A stretch of 64,000 nt of DNA from Methylibium petroleiphilum PM1 (lineage in GTDB: Bacteria; Pseudomonadota; Gammaproteobacteria; Burkholderiales; Burkholderiaceae_C), in the NCBI RefSeq assembly GCF_000015725.1, contig NC_008826.1, positions 496,001 to 560,000 of the forward strand, read 5' to 3'. The position numbers and the translations under genes are program-made. The notes below the pieces were generated by a model that worked only from the letters and a program-made list of their open reading frames with translations, did no database searches and was not told where the DNA came from. Positions 36,417-44,606 of this stretch are shown here, piece by piece. Within the stretch, counting starts at the first letter, position 1; each line of letters starts with the position of its first letter.

Positions 36417-37784
36417 ATGCATATCAGAAAGTATGACCACGACTTCAGTCGGCGCTTCTTCTTGGAGCAAACCGCCAAGGGTATCGCCACGGCCGGCGTC
36501 CTGGGTCCGCTTTGGCCGATGATCGGAAAGTCCGCGGACATCTCAAAGGCCTATCCCGACGAACTGATGTCGGTCGATGCTTGGTCAAAGGGAAAGGTCA
36601 AGTCAGGCGACTTCGTCACCGCAGACAACGTCGACATCGTCAAAGACTTGCTTGACCCCGTGGCTTACATGCAGATCAAGACCATGGGTCGAAAGATCAA
36701 GATCGTGCCGACTACGCGAGATGTCACGCGGATGTACCCGCACGAGCACCTAGAAGCCACGCTGAGAAACCAAGGTAAGGCAAAGTTTGACGCGAACGGA
36801 AATGTAGTCACTCTAGATGACAAGCCGTGGAACGGCGGCAATCCGTTCCCTGATGCGAAGACAGGCGCTGAAGTCGCAGCCAATCTGACACTGTCATGGG
36901 GTCGGCACGACAACTCGCTCTACTGCATTCGCGACCAAGAGGTCTCGCCTGATGGTTCACTGAGCTATCAGTACGACTTCGCCTGGGTTGAGCAGAACAC
37001 CCAGGCTCGTACTGACGGCAAAGTTTTCCCCGGCGCAGAAGACAAACTGCGCTTCAACACGGTGCTCTTCACTGCGCCCAGCGATTCGAGAGGAACCAGT
37101 TACCTCAGTACCTGGTACTACGACCAGCGCAAGTTTCCGGAATTGGTTGGTTACCTGCCAGCGTTCAAGCGGGTTCGCAAGTTTCCGACCAATCAGCGGT
37201 TTGAGCCAATTGCCGCCGGCATCAATTTTTATCTTTCGGATGGGTGGGCCGCCGGTGACCCAATGCTGACGTGGGGAAACTACAAGGTCGTTGGTCGCGG
37301 GCCATTGTTGGGCGCGGTGTCGCAAACCTGGTATGGAGATCATCCGAACTGGGAGCGGCCGGTGCATGGTGGTCCGAAGGGTGTCACCTTCTATGACGCA
37401 AACATGGAGCTGTGCCCTGATGTCGTAGTCTTCGAGGCGGAACCAGTCGGCTTCCCGCGTGCGCCGGTCAGCAAGAAGCGTGTTTGGGTTGACGTACGCA
37501 ACATGATGTTTATCGCGTACGCCACTTATGACCGTCGTGGTGAGCTCTTCAAGTCGCTCGAGACCCATTTCAGCCTCTACGAAAAGGGCGACAAGAAGTT
37601 GATGGATGGCAAGCACTCCGCTTGGTCGTGGACGGCCTGCATGTTTCACAACGTGCAGGACGGGCGAATGACTCGGTTTGAACAAACTAAGAGCATCGCT
37701 GGTGGCATTACCCAGGGCTACAACGTCGAGGGGTATTACGAAAAGTACATGACTGAGCAAGCGCTTCAGCGTCTGGGGACCTAA
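36417..37784 (+). CDS. DUF1329 protein A, left copy (Tat-exported)
   Basis: A 455-residue protein of the DUF1329 family (pfam07044), periplasmic or outer-membrane-associated, often encoded beside DUF1302 and RND genes. The N-terminus contains the twin-arginine motif FSRRFFLEQTAKG followed by a hydrophobic stretch, so export by Tat is likely. Landmarks include WIGGNPFPDAKTG-like NGGNPFPDAKTG, LSWGRHDNSLYCIRD, LPAFKRVRKFPTNQRFEP and KRVWVDVRNMMFIAYATYDR. GGAG precedes the ATG. It differs from the right copy mainly before residue 310; from 37344 onward the two are the same. The family fold is LolA/LolB-like, suggesting lipid or hydrophobic ligand handling (inference). Confidence 0.92.
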   Translation: MHIRKYDHDFSRRFFLEQTAKGIATAGVLGPLWPMIGKSADISKAYPDELMSVDAWSKGKVKSGDFVTADNVDIVKDLLDPVAYMQIKTMGRKIKIVPTTRDVTRMYPHEHLEATLRNQGKAKFDANGNVVTLDDKPWNGGNPFPDAKTGAEVAANLTLSWGRHDNSLYCIRDQEVSPDGSLSYQYDFAWVEQNTQARTDGKVFPGAEDKLRFNTVLFTAPSDSRGTSYLSTWYYDQRKFPELVGYLPAFKRVRKFPTNQRFEPIAAGINFYLSDGWAAGDPMLTWGNYKVVGRGPLLGAVSQTWYGDHPNWERPVHGGPKGVTFYDANMELCPDVVVFEAEPVGFPRAPVSKKRVWVDVRNMMFIAYATYDRRGELFKSLETHFSLYEKGDKKLMDGKHSAWSWTACMFHNVQDGRMTRFEQTKSIAGGITQGYNVEGYYEKYMTEQALQRLGT

Positions 37785-37786
37785 GC

Positions 37787-38827
37787 ATGTCAGCGCGTCA
37801 TCAACACCAGCGGTGCGCCGCTCGTGGGGGCCGTCCGCGGCCTGTTGCGCTGCTAGCGCAGCTTGGGGCGGCGGTAGCAATGCTCTGCGGCGGAGCGCCC
37901 TCGACGGTGGCACAAACTGATGCCGGGACGCCAGTTCCGGCTGGCGTCCAGCAGATCCGTCATGGTACGGCCCACGACGCGCTCTACGACGTGGCATTCG
38001 AGGGGGAGCGTGGTATCGCCGTCGGCGCCTTCGGCACCGTGCTCGTGACGGCCGACGGCGGCGCGACCTGGCTGGCGCAGCCCTTCCCGATGAAGCGCTT
38101 GGCGCTGATGTCGGTCGCAATGCGCGGTGGCAAGTGCATTGCCGTCGGACAGACTGGAGTGGTGTACGCCGCCGCGGACTGCCGGAACTGGAAGGCCGCG
38201 CCGCCGATAACGAAATCGCGCCTTCTCTCGGTGGGCGTAAACCGGCAGGGCGTGGCTTACGCAGTGGGCGCGTTCGGAACCATCCTCAAGTCAACCGACT
38301 GGGGGAATTCTTGGACTGCGCAAACGGTGGACTGGAGCAGCATCACCCAAGACGGTGCCGAGCCGCACCTCTACGACATCCACGTGGCGGACGATGGCAC
38401 GGCTACGGTGGTGGGCGAGTTCGAGCTCGTCATGCGCACCACCGACGGCAAGCAATGGAAGGCCCTTCACAAGGGCGAACGCTCGCTCTTTGGATTGGCC
38501 GTCGTCGAAGGCGGAAAGGTCTATGCGAGCGGCCAGAGCGGCGCGCTGCTGACCAGCGCCGATGGCGGTGCGACCTGGGAGTCACGCAAGACAGGTACTG
38601 GGGCCATCCTAACCGGCGTGTATGCGACGGCCCAGGGCGATGTGCTGGCGAGCGGCATCAACGCGGTGGTGGTCAGCCGAAACGGCGGATCGACATGGGC
38701 TGCGGTGGATTCGAAACTGGTGCGCAACGCCTGGTATCAGGCTCTGGGGGCCAGCAAAAGTGCGGGCGGGAAACAGCGCCTGGTAGCGGTTGGAGCAGGT
38801 GGTTCGATTCTAGAAGTCGATCTTTGA
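37787..38827 (+). CDS. YCF48-like beta-propeller protein, left copy
   Basis: A 346-residue exported protein of the photosystem-II-stability-factor (YCF48/BNR-repeat) family. After a basic N-terminus and the hydrophobic LLAQLGAAVAMLCGG, the signal ends near STVAQ. The mature part has repeats such as GIAVGAFGTVLVTADGGATW, AVGAFGTILKSTDWGNSW and ALLTSADGGATW, typical of propeller blades. It starts 2 bases after the DUF1329-A stop. In bacteria these proteins are often encoded with RND exporters of this kind and may act as periplasmic adaptors. The protein sequence is the same in both arms. Confidence 0.92.
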   Translation: MSARHQHQRCAARGGRPRPVALLAQLGAAVAMLCGGAPSTVAQTDAGTPVPAGVQQIRHGTAHDALYDVAFEGERGIAVGAFGTVLVTADGGATWLAQPFPMKRLALMSVAMRGGKCIAVGQTGVVYAAADCRNWKAAPPITKSRLLSVGVNRQGVAYAVGAFGTILKSTDWGNSWTAQTVDWSSITQDGAEPHLYDIHVADDGTATVVGEFELVMRTTDGKQWKALHKGERSLFGLAVVEGGKVYASGQSGALLTSADGGATWESRKTGTGAILTGVYATAQGDVLASGINAVVVSRNGGSTWAAVDSKLVRNAWYQALGASKSAGGKQRLVAVGAGGSILEVDL

Positions 38828-40260
38828 CCTATAAAACGAGGAGACAAACAGCGTGAGAAGAATTCGCTCAGAAATTTCACAGCGACACGCAGTCGCTGCG
38901 GCTGTCTTGCTGGCGCTCTTCAACTCGACCCAGGCGGCCGAGTGGGCGGTTTCCGGCTTCATTCGTCAGGAACTGGCGGTAAAGACTACCGACGACCAGA
39001 ACAACGCCAACCAGTATGGCAATGCGCAGAACGGCATCACGTACACGAACCACGGTGTAGTGGCTCCTCCGGCGTCGACCCTGCAGCGGCCGGCCACGTT
39101 CAAGGACGAGGCCGACATCAACTGGTTCGCATCCCGGGTCGACCTCAACTTCGACGGCAAGCTCACCGAATCATTGAAGGCAACGATCAAGCTTCGCGGT
39201 ATCCTCGATGAGACTCGGGTCGTTGACAACGTCTACGGGACGCACACAGCCGGTGGCGTCAATACCGGTTCCGGCGATGTCAATTCCGGCAGCAGTTTTC
39301 GCCAATCGTTCGGCGGCACCGCCGGCGGACCGCTGGCCTACGCGAATGACCGCGCGCTCGTCGACCTGCCGGCCTTCTACGTCGACTACAACAACGGACC
39401 GTTGTGGATCCGCGCCGGCAACCAACAGATCGCCTGGGGCGAGGCGTTGTTCTTCCGCGTGGCCGACCAACCCAATGGTCTGGACCTGCGGGGCCATCTG
39501 TTCGGCGTCGCGGCAGAGGAATACTCCGACACGCGCCGCTCGGCGCTCGGTCTGCGGATGAACTACCGAATTAACGAGACGACGGACGTCGACGGCTTCG
39601 TGCAGCGCTTTGCGCCCACGCTGTTACCGAACGGTGAGACCGCCTACAACGTTATTCAGGACCAGTTCACCGTGGACCAGAAGCCAGGCTACGATGACGT
39701 CAAAAACAAGTGGAACATTGGCTTTCGGTTGAAGGGAGAAGCGGGCGGCTTCGGCTACCAGGCCTTCGCGATCAATCGGATCAATCCGGACGGCGTCTTC
39801 AAGTGGTCGGCGGCCGAGGGCGCCGGCGCCCTACCGGGCACCGCGTTCGCGATGAATCCGACCGGCGTCTACAGTTCGGCGGAGTGGTTCAAGTCAGCCG
39901 CTAATAGTCGGCTACACGGCATCGAGGCCGTGGGCACCTCGATGAACTTCATCGGCACCAATGGAGATCCGTACGGTCTGGTCGGACTGGCGAGGGCCTG
40001 CGGCGCCGCGCGAGCTGAGCTCGGCAATTTCAAGATCGGCAGCAAGGCGGCGGCCGAGTGCATCCTGGACACATTCTTTACTCCGGGCGTCGCAGGTCCG
40101 CTGCGCGGCTGGCTCAGCCGCGAGTACAAGCGCGAATCGGTTTTCGGCGGCGGCGTCAACCGCGTGTTCGCTGGCGAGCAGGATTCTCTGCTCGATCTGA
40201 CCTTGCCCCCGAAAAACGTAGTTCTTGGCTGATGATGGAATCAGAGACAGGAGCTACGAG

Positions 40261-40581
40261 ATGAATGACAAGCAAGTGCGTGGGAAGTACACGCAGGAGT
40301 TCAAGCTGGAGGCCGTCAGGCTGGTCAGGGCAGGCCAGTCGGTGGGGATGACGGCGAAGGTGCTGGGCATTCCCAAGGCCAGCCTGAGCAACTGGGTGCG
40401 CTCCAGTGAGCAGGGGCAGCTTGGTGGCGCTGGCGACCGGCCGGTGACGCCAGAGCAGATGGAGCTGGCCAGGCTGAGGGCGGAACTGGCGCGCGTGAAG
40501 ATGGAGCGCGACATCGCAAAAAAAGCGGCGGCGTACTTTGCGCAGGATGTTCTGCAAAGTACGCCTGGATCCGGACGATGA
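40261..40581 (+). CDS. IS3-family OrfA (copy 3)
   Basis: A 106-residue DNA-binding subunit with the same sequence as in copies 1 and 2. AGGAGCTACGAG precedes the ATG. The frame ends at TGA 40579-40581, overlapping the orfB ATG at 40578. Confidence 0.9.
   Translation: MNDKQVRGKYTQEFKLEAVRLVRAGQSVGMTAKVLGIPKASLSNWVRSSEQGQLGGAGDRPVTPEQMELARLRAELARVKMERDIAKKAAAYFAQDVLQSTPGSGR
40518..40564 (+). promoter_or_regulatory. Predicted programmed -1 frameshift signal in the IS3-family element
   Basis: A run of seven A (40518-40524) in the orfA frame GCA-AAA-AAA-GCG is followed after 6 bases by a perfect 11-bp stem, GCGTACTTTGC (40531-40541) with GCAAAGTACGC (40554-40564), around a 12-base loop. OrfB lies in the -1 frame and that frame is open from the A run to the orfB ATG. 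The spacing and structure fit frameshift signals known in the IS3 family. The same signal is at 3213-3259 and in copy 2. Confidence 0.75.
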
Positions 40582-41453
40582 AGGAGAGCTGGCCGGTGAG
40601 CCTGAGCTGCGAGGTGCTGGGCGTGAGCGTCAGCGGGTACTTCGAGCACCAACGCCGCCAGTATCGACGCCAGCCGAGCCGGCCGGGCTCGGGGCGTCTG
40701 AGCGACGAGGCCTTGCTGGCGCACGTGCGTGCCATTCACGCCGAGGTCCGTCAGGAGTACGGATGGCCGCGGATGACTAAGGAGCTGTGCGCCCGGGGCC
40801 ACCGCGTCGGCAAGGAACGGGTTCGACGCCTGATGCAGCAGCACGGCATCAAGGCTCGGGGCCGCCGCAAGTTCGTCGTCACCACCGACAGCAAGCACAA
40901 CCTGCCGATCGCGCCAGACCTGCTTCAGCGGGACTTCGCGGCCGACGGCCCCAACGCGAAGTGGACGAGCGACATCACCTACATCGCTACCGACGAAGGC
41001 TGGCTGTACCTGGCGGCCTTCATCGACTTGCACAGTCGGATGATCGTGGGCTGGAGCATGCAGCCCCACATGCGCGCCAGCCTGGTGACGGACGCGCTGC
41101 GCATGGCGTGGTTCCGGCGTCGGCCACCGCCGGGGCTGATCGTGCACACGGACCGCGGCAGCCAATACTGCAGCGACGAGTTCCAGAAGGCGCTGACCGG
41201 GTACGGGATGCGCTCGTCGATGAGCCGCAAGGGCGACTGCTGGGACAACGCGCCGACCGAGAGCCTGTGGGGGCGCCTGAAGGTCGGCAGACTGCATGGG
41301 CGTAAGTTCGCCACCAGGAGGCAGGCTATGGACGAGGTCATCGACTGGATGGCCTTCTACAACCACCGCCGGCTACATTCCTCGCTGGGCTACCTCAGCC
41401 CCAGGCAGTATGAAGAGCGCTGGGTCGCGGCACAGCTCAACAAGGCCGCGTAA
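40578..41453 (+). CDS. IS3-family OrfB transposase (copy 3)
   Basis: A 291-residue DDE transposase subunit with the same sequence as copies 1 and 2. The catalytic triad lies in WTSDITYIA, VHTDRGSQY and NAPTESLWG. It starts in the ATGA overlap with orfA and may be made alone or as an OrfAB fusion. Confidence 0.95.
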   Translation: MKESWPVSLSCEVLGVSVSGYFEHQRRQYRRQPSRPGSGRLSDEALLAHVRAIHAEVRQEYGWPRMTKELCARGHRVGKERVRRLMQQHGIKARGRRKFVVTTDSKHNLPIAPDLLQRDFAADGPNAKWTSDITYIATDEGWLYLAAFIDLHSRMIVGWSMQPHMRASLVTDALRMAWFRRRPPPGLIVHTDRGSQYCSDEFQKALTGYGMRSSMSRKGDCWDNAPTESLWGRLKVGRLHGRKFATRRQAMDEVIDWMAFYNHRRLHSSLGYLSPRQYEERWVAAQLNKAA

Positions 41454-42062
41454 CAAGGATGCTAAGAGCTACGGGATTCAGGGGCAAGGTCAATCAGCTG
41501 ATCGGGCGCTTCGAGTTCTCGTACACGCCGGACAAGCGTTTTACCAACCCGACACTGGGCGACTACATCAAGAAGGACGAGTACCAGTTCGCGCTCATCC
41601 TCGAGAAATACCACAAGTTCACCAGCGCTTTTCCGGCTACCTATTTCGTAGCGCAGTGGCTGCACAAGTCGCGCAGCGACCTGTTTGGCCGCTACCTCGG
41701 GGGCGTGGACAACACCCCGGGCCAGTCGCCGAAGGGGCAGTCCAATGGATTCAACGCACTGGCTCTCGCGTTGCAACAGCCTTCACCGACGCTGGAGTAC
41801 CGCTACGATTTTGCGATCCTGACCGACACTAAGGGAGGCTGGTACATGCAACCGGGCGTAAAGTGGAAGCCGACTAAGTCTATTCAGGCGGACCTTTACC
41901 TCAACGCCGTGTATTCGCAGCACAAGGGCGAATACCGCGACTTCGTTGATGGCCTGCAGCACAACAACGAGATCTTCGCGCGACTGGCTTATCAGTTTTG
42001 ATTGTCTCCTCGTTGTGGGCGTTGACCCGGCCGCGCAAGGGGACGGGTCTCGACAACGACAT

Positions 42063-42094
42063 GCACCGGACGCTCACGCAACCGGTGCTTTTTT
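42063..42094 (+). terminator. Intrinsic terminator between DUF1302 and DUF1329-B, left arm
   Basis: The stem GCACCGG (42063-42069) with CCGGTGC (42082-42088) is followed by six T. The same structure exists in the right arm at 46036-46067. It lies after the DUF1302 stop and 50 bases before the next ATG, so DUF1329-B may be expressed separately or at reduced level. Confidence 0.75.
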
Positions 42095-42143
42095 CCTTTG
42101 TGCTGTTGCCCCGGTGACGTGGTTAGGGCCGAGCAAGTAGTTC

Positions 42144-43523
42144 ATGGCGCACCTCTTGCGGTTCGACCGCGACTTCAGCCGCCGTGTCTTCCTCGAGTCC
42201 ACCGGAAAGGGACTCTTGCGAGCGGGCGTTTTTGGTTCAGCCTGGATGTCGTTCCTGAGTACCGGCTCGGTCGCTGCGGCCTACCCAGATGAACTGCTGT
42301 CGATTGAGATGTACACGAAGGGACGGCTCAAGCCTGGCGGAGTCATCGATGTCGGCAACGTGGAGCACGTGAAGGACCTGCTCGACCCGGTGCGCTACCG
42401 CCAGATAGCCACCATGGGCCGCAAGCTAGTGCTGGCGCCGACCACCACCGAGCTGAGCCGCCTGAATCCGCTTCCCTATCTGGAAGCCACCGCGCGCAAC
42501 CGCGGCAAGGCGCGCTTTGATGCCACGGGCAACATAGTTACCGTCGACGGAAAACCGTGGATTGGCGGCAACCCGTTTCCGGAGCCCACGTCGGCGCTGG
42601 AGATGTTCGCCGCGCACACGCTAAGCTGGGGACGCCATGACGTGTCGGTATATGCCAGCAAGGAATACGACCTAGATCCTTCGGGCAACCTCCAGTATCA
42701 ATATTCATCGGTGTGGGCCGAGATGTCCACCGTCGCGCGCACCGTCATCAATCCCAAGCCCTACTGGTCGGGTGAAGCGGACAAGTTGCGCTACCAGTCG
42801 GTGCTGTTTGCAGAGCCGGCCGATGTGCGCGGTACGAGCTTCCTCAGCATCTGGGCGTATGACCAGAACCAGTTTCCGCAGCTCTATGGCTACGTACCGG
42901 CCTTCAAGCGCGTGCGCAGCTTCCCAACCAACCAGCGGTTCGAGCCACTTGTGGCCGGTGCTGAACTCTATCTGTCGGACGCGTGGGCAGCAGGCGACCC
43001 GTTCTTGACCTGGGGCAACTATCAGGTCGTGTATCGTGGGCCGCACCTCGCTGCAATTTCAGGCGGCTGGACGTCTGCACATCCGAACTGGGAACACACC
43101 AGCCACGGCGGCCCAAAGAACAACTTCTTCTGGGACCAGGCGGTCGAACTGGTACCCGAGGTAATTGTCATCGAGGCCGTGCCCATGCGCTACCCGCGTG
43201 CACCGGTCAGTCGCAAGCGCGTGTGGTTCGACGCCCGCACTCTGGTGCCGTTCCAGATGGTGTCCTATGACCGCCGCGGCGAACTGTTTCGCCACTTCGA
43301 CGCGTCCTTTGCATATTACGACGACGGAAAGGCGCGTGTAATGGACGGCAAGCTGCCCTACTGGTCATGGGCGACTGTACATGCTTACAACGTTCAGACT
43401 CGCCGCATGACTCGCATTGAGCAGGTGCGCGAGGTCTCTGGCGGGCACACGATGCGCGTGGACGACCCCAGCGTCTACGACAAGTACCTTACGACTTCCG
43501 CCATGCAGCGACTCGGTGACTAA
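42144..43523 (+). CDS. DUF1329 protein B, left copy (Tat-exported)
   Basis: A 459-residue DUF1329 protein, a diverged paralog of DUF1329-A in the same arm. The Tat motif is FSRRVFLESTGKG, followed by a hydrophobic segment up to SVAAAYPDELL. It keeps the family pattern: WIGGNPFPEPTSA, LSWGRHDVSVYASKEYDLDP, VPAFKRVRSFPTNQRFEP and KRVWFDARTLVPFQMVSYDR. It differs from the right copy by scattered substitutions along its length. A terminator lies upstream. The paired DUF1329 genes in each module suggest two non-equivalent partners for one DUF1302 barrel. Confidence 0.92.
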   Translation: MAHLLRFDRDFSRRVFLESTGKGLLRAGVFGSAWMSFLSTGSVAAAYPDELLSIEMYTKGRLKPGGVIDVGNVEHVKDLLDPVRYRQIATMGRKLVLAPTTTELSRLNPLPYLEATARNRGKARFDATGNIVTVDGKPWIGGNPFPEPTSALEMFAAHTLSWGRHDVSVYASKEYDLDPSGNLQYQYSSVWAEMSTVARTVINPKPYWSGEADKLRYQSVLFAEPADVRGTSFLSIWAYDQNQFPQLYGYVPAFKRVRSFPTNQRFEPLVAGAELYLSDAWAAGDPFLTWGNYQVVYRGPHLAAISGGWTSAHPNWEHTSHGGPKNNFFWDQAVELVPEVIVIEAVPMRYPRAPVSRKRVWFDARTLVPFQMVSYDRRGELFRHFDASFAYYDDGKARVMDGKLPYWSWATVHAYNVQTRRMTRIEQVREVSGGHTMRVDDPSVYDKYLTTSAMQRLGD

Positions 43524-43834
43524 GACGCTGCAAGCACGACCAGGACGCGGAGCTAAGGAAGGTCTTATGTGGGCGCCTCCCGGATCGCAAACGACTTGGT
43601 CGCGTGATTGATCAGGAGGCAGGGCTGCAGTCTTATGTCCGGCCTGTTGTGCAAGCCGTTGAAGCCTGCTGGCCCTGATGGCATTCGCCGACGAGGTTCC
43701 CATCTGCAAATCGAGCTTGATGCTCAACTTCCTTATCGGAGTGTTCCCGTCCCGGTCCAACCTGTCTGATCCATCACACGCGTGAGTCGCTTGCTCTCCT
43801 TCAAAACGCTTGGTTCAAGGCTTCCTTCGCTCAA
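43524..43834. other. Left part of the centre between the repeat arms, no gene
   Basis: Sequence similarity between the arms ends at the DUF1329-B stop codons. These roughly 310 bases show no recognisable gene or terminator. Confidence 0.35.
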
Positions 43835-44395
43835 TCATGCGGCCTGCCATGCAGTGGGCCGCCAAGCCTGGCCTCTGGCGAGCACGGCCCAGATCGTCCT
43901 GGCCAGCTTGTTGGCTACGGCAGCTACGGCCACGCTGTAGGGCCTGCGCTTCAATAGCTCGGCCAGCCACACCCAGTTCCTTGCTCTGTCCGAACAGACG
44001 ATCGCGCGAGCACCGTGCATCAGCAAGGTTCGCAGATACGCGTCGCCGCGTTTGCTGATTTCTATCCGATTAACGACGATCCAAGCTGAAACTGCGGTCA
44101 TTCTCACAGCAGTTATATCATCCCACAAATCACTGAGAGTTCTGTGCAACCTGCTGGTCCCCGCGACATGTCCGTCATGGGTGATGAGATAAAAATACAG
44201 TTTGCCTACGGTAGACGTTTTGACCTCGTAGGAGCGGTCAAACGAGCAGCTCGATTTGATCAAGTCGATCTGACGTTCTGCTTCCGAATCAGTACGAAAT
44301 GTACCTCCGTGCAAAATCGTTTCACCGCTAGGCGATTTCAGCGAAACTTTGCTTATTCCGTAACGAGAGCTTTGTAGCTCGAACCAGCTCGGCAT
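43835..44395 (-). CDS. Chimeric reading frame: YegP/DUF1508-like domain fused to an IS110-family transposase tail
   Basis: A 186-residue frame. Residues 1 to about 80 read WFELQSSRYGISKVSLKSPS, then GETILHGGTFRTDSEAERQI and YEVKTSTVGKLYFYLITHDG, two repeats typical of the DUF1508/YegP fold. From about residue 110 the frame reads IEISKRGDAYLRTLLMHGAR and then AVANKLARTIWAVLARG, which is the C-terminus of IS110-family transposases. The join suggests a deletion that fused two genes. The frame is open and begins with ATG, so a protein could be made, but the transposase part lacks its catalytic domain. Confidence 0.6.
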   Translation of the reverse strand: MPSWFELQSSRYGISKVSLKSPSGETILHGGTFRTDSEAERQIDLIKSSCSFDRSYEVKTSTVGKLYFYLITHDGHVAGTSRLHRTLSDLWDDITAVRMTAVSAWIVVNRIEISKRGDAYLRTLLMHGARAIVCSDRARNWVWLAELLKRRPYSVAVAAVANKLARTIWAVLARGQAWRPTAWQAA

Positions 44396-44606
44396 ATGAC
44401 GTCCTCTCTTAGATATGTGAGTTCGGCAGGTTGCGTTCCTGTCCTCCGTGATCCTGGCGACGTGATTGCAGCGCAGATCTGATTCGGTTCGTCTTTTGTC
44501 CTCAACTTGCGCAGCAATAGATCAGGAAGCGAGTGACGTTACGTGTTCGTCACACAATGATCTGTTCGGACGTTAGCATCCGATCGCTGTCTCTACTCCT
44601 AGCGAA
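44396..44606. other. Right part of the centre between the repeat arms, no gene
   Basis: AT-richer than the neighbouring genes, with no recognisable coding sequence. It may hold the promoter of the chimeric reverse-strand frame. Confidence 0.3.

Larger units (their letters stand above)
40198..41492 (+). mobile_element. IS3-family insertion sequence, copy 3
   Basis: The same 1295-bp element as at 2285 and 24265, here in the forward orientation, with 3-bp duplication ATC (40195-40197 and 41493-41495). It lies only in the left arm of the giant repeat, so it arrived after the duplication. Confidence 0.95.
38853..42001 (+). pseudogene. DUF1302 outer-membrane protein gene, left copy, split by IS3-family copy 3
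   Basis: The 5' part (38853-40197) starts with GTG and encodes a signal peptide (AVAAAVLLALFNSTQAAEWA). The 3' part (41496-42001) encodes QLIGRFEFSYTPDKRFTNPT to the terminal ARLAYQF. Removing the IS and one ATC gives 617 codons, exactly the length of the intact right copy at 46129-47979. The family (pfam06980) is predicted to form outer-membrane beta-barrels, and the C-terminal phenylalanine fits barrel insertion. GAGGAGACAAAC precedes the GTG. This copy is inactivated while the right one remains intact. Confidence 0.92.
33811..43523 (+). repeat. Left arm of a giant inverted repeat
   Basis: Gene-by-gene mirror of 44607-53026. Paired coordinates add up to 86837 at the outer end, 86832 from DUF1329-A inward, and 88130 after the IS3 insertion (1295 bp plus 3). 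The arm holds RND, DUF1329-A, YCF48-like, DUF1302 (split) and DUF1329-B. About 33811-35837 and 37344-39262 show no difference from the other arm where compared; the remainder shows scattered, mostly synonymous changes. Confidence 0.95.

Noticed and set aside
36957-38120. Reverse-strand frame of 387 codons across DUF1329-A and YCF48-like genes
   Set aside because: It is repeated in the other arm only because the DNA is duplicated; no protein family fits and the forward genes are well supported.
43524-44606. Replication origin or integration site at the centre of the palindrome
   Set aside because: No iterons, DnaA boxes, rep gene, integrase or att-like repeats were seen; only a chimeric transposase-derived frame is present.
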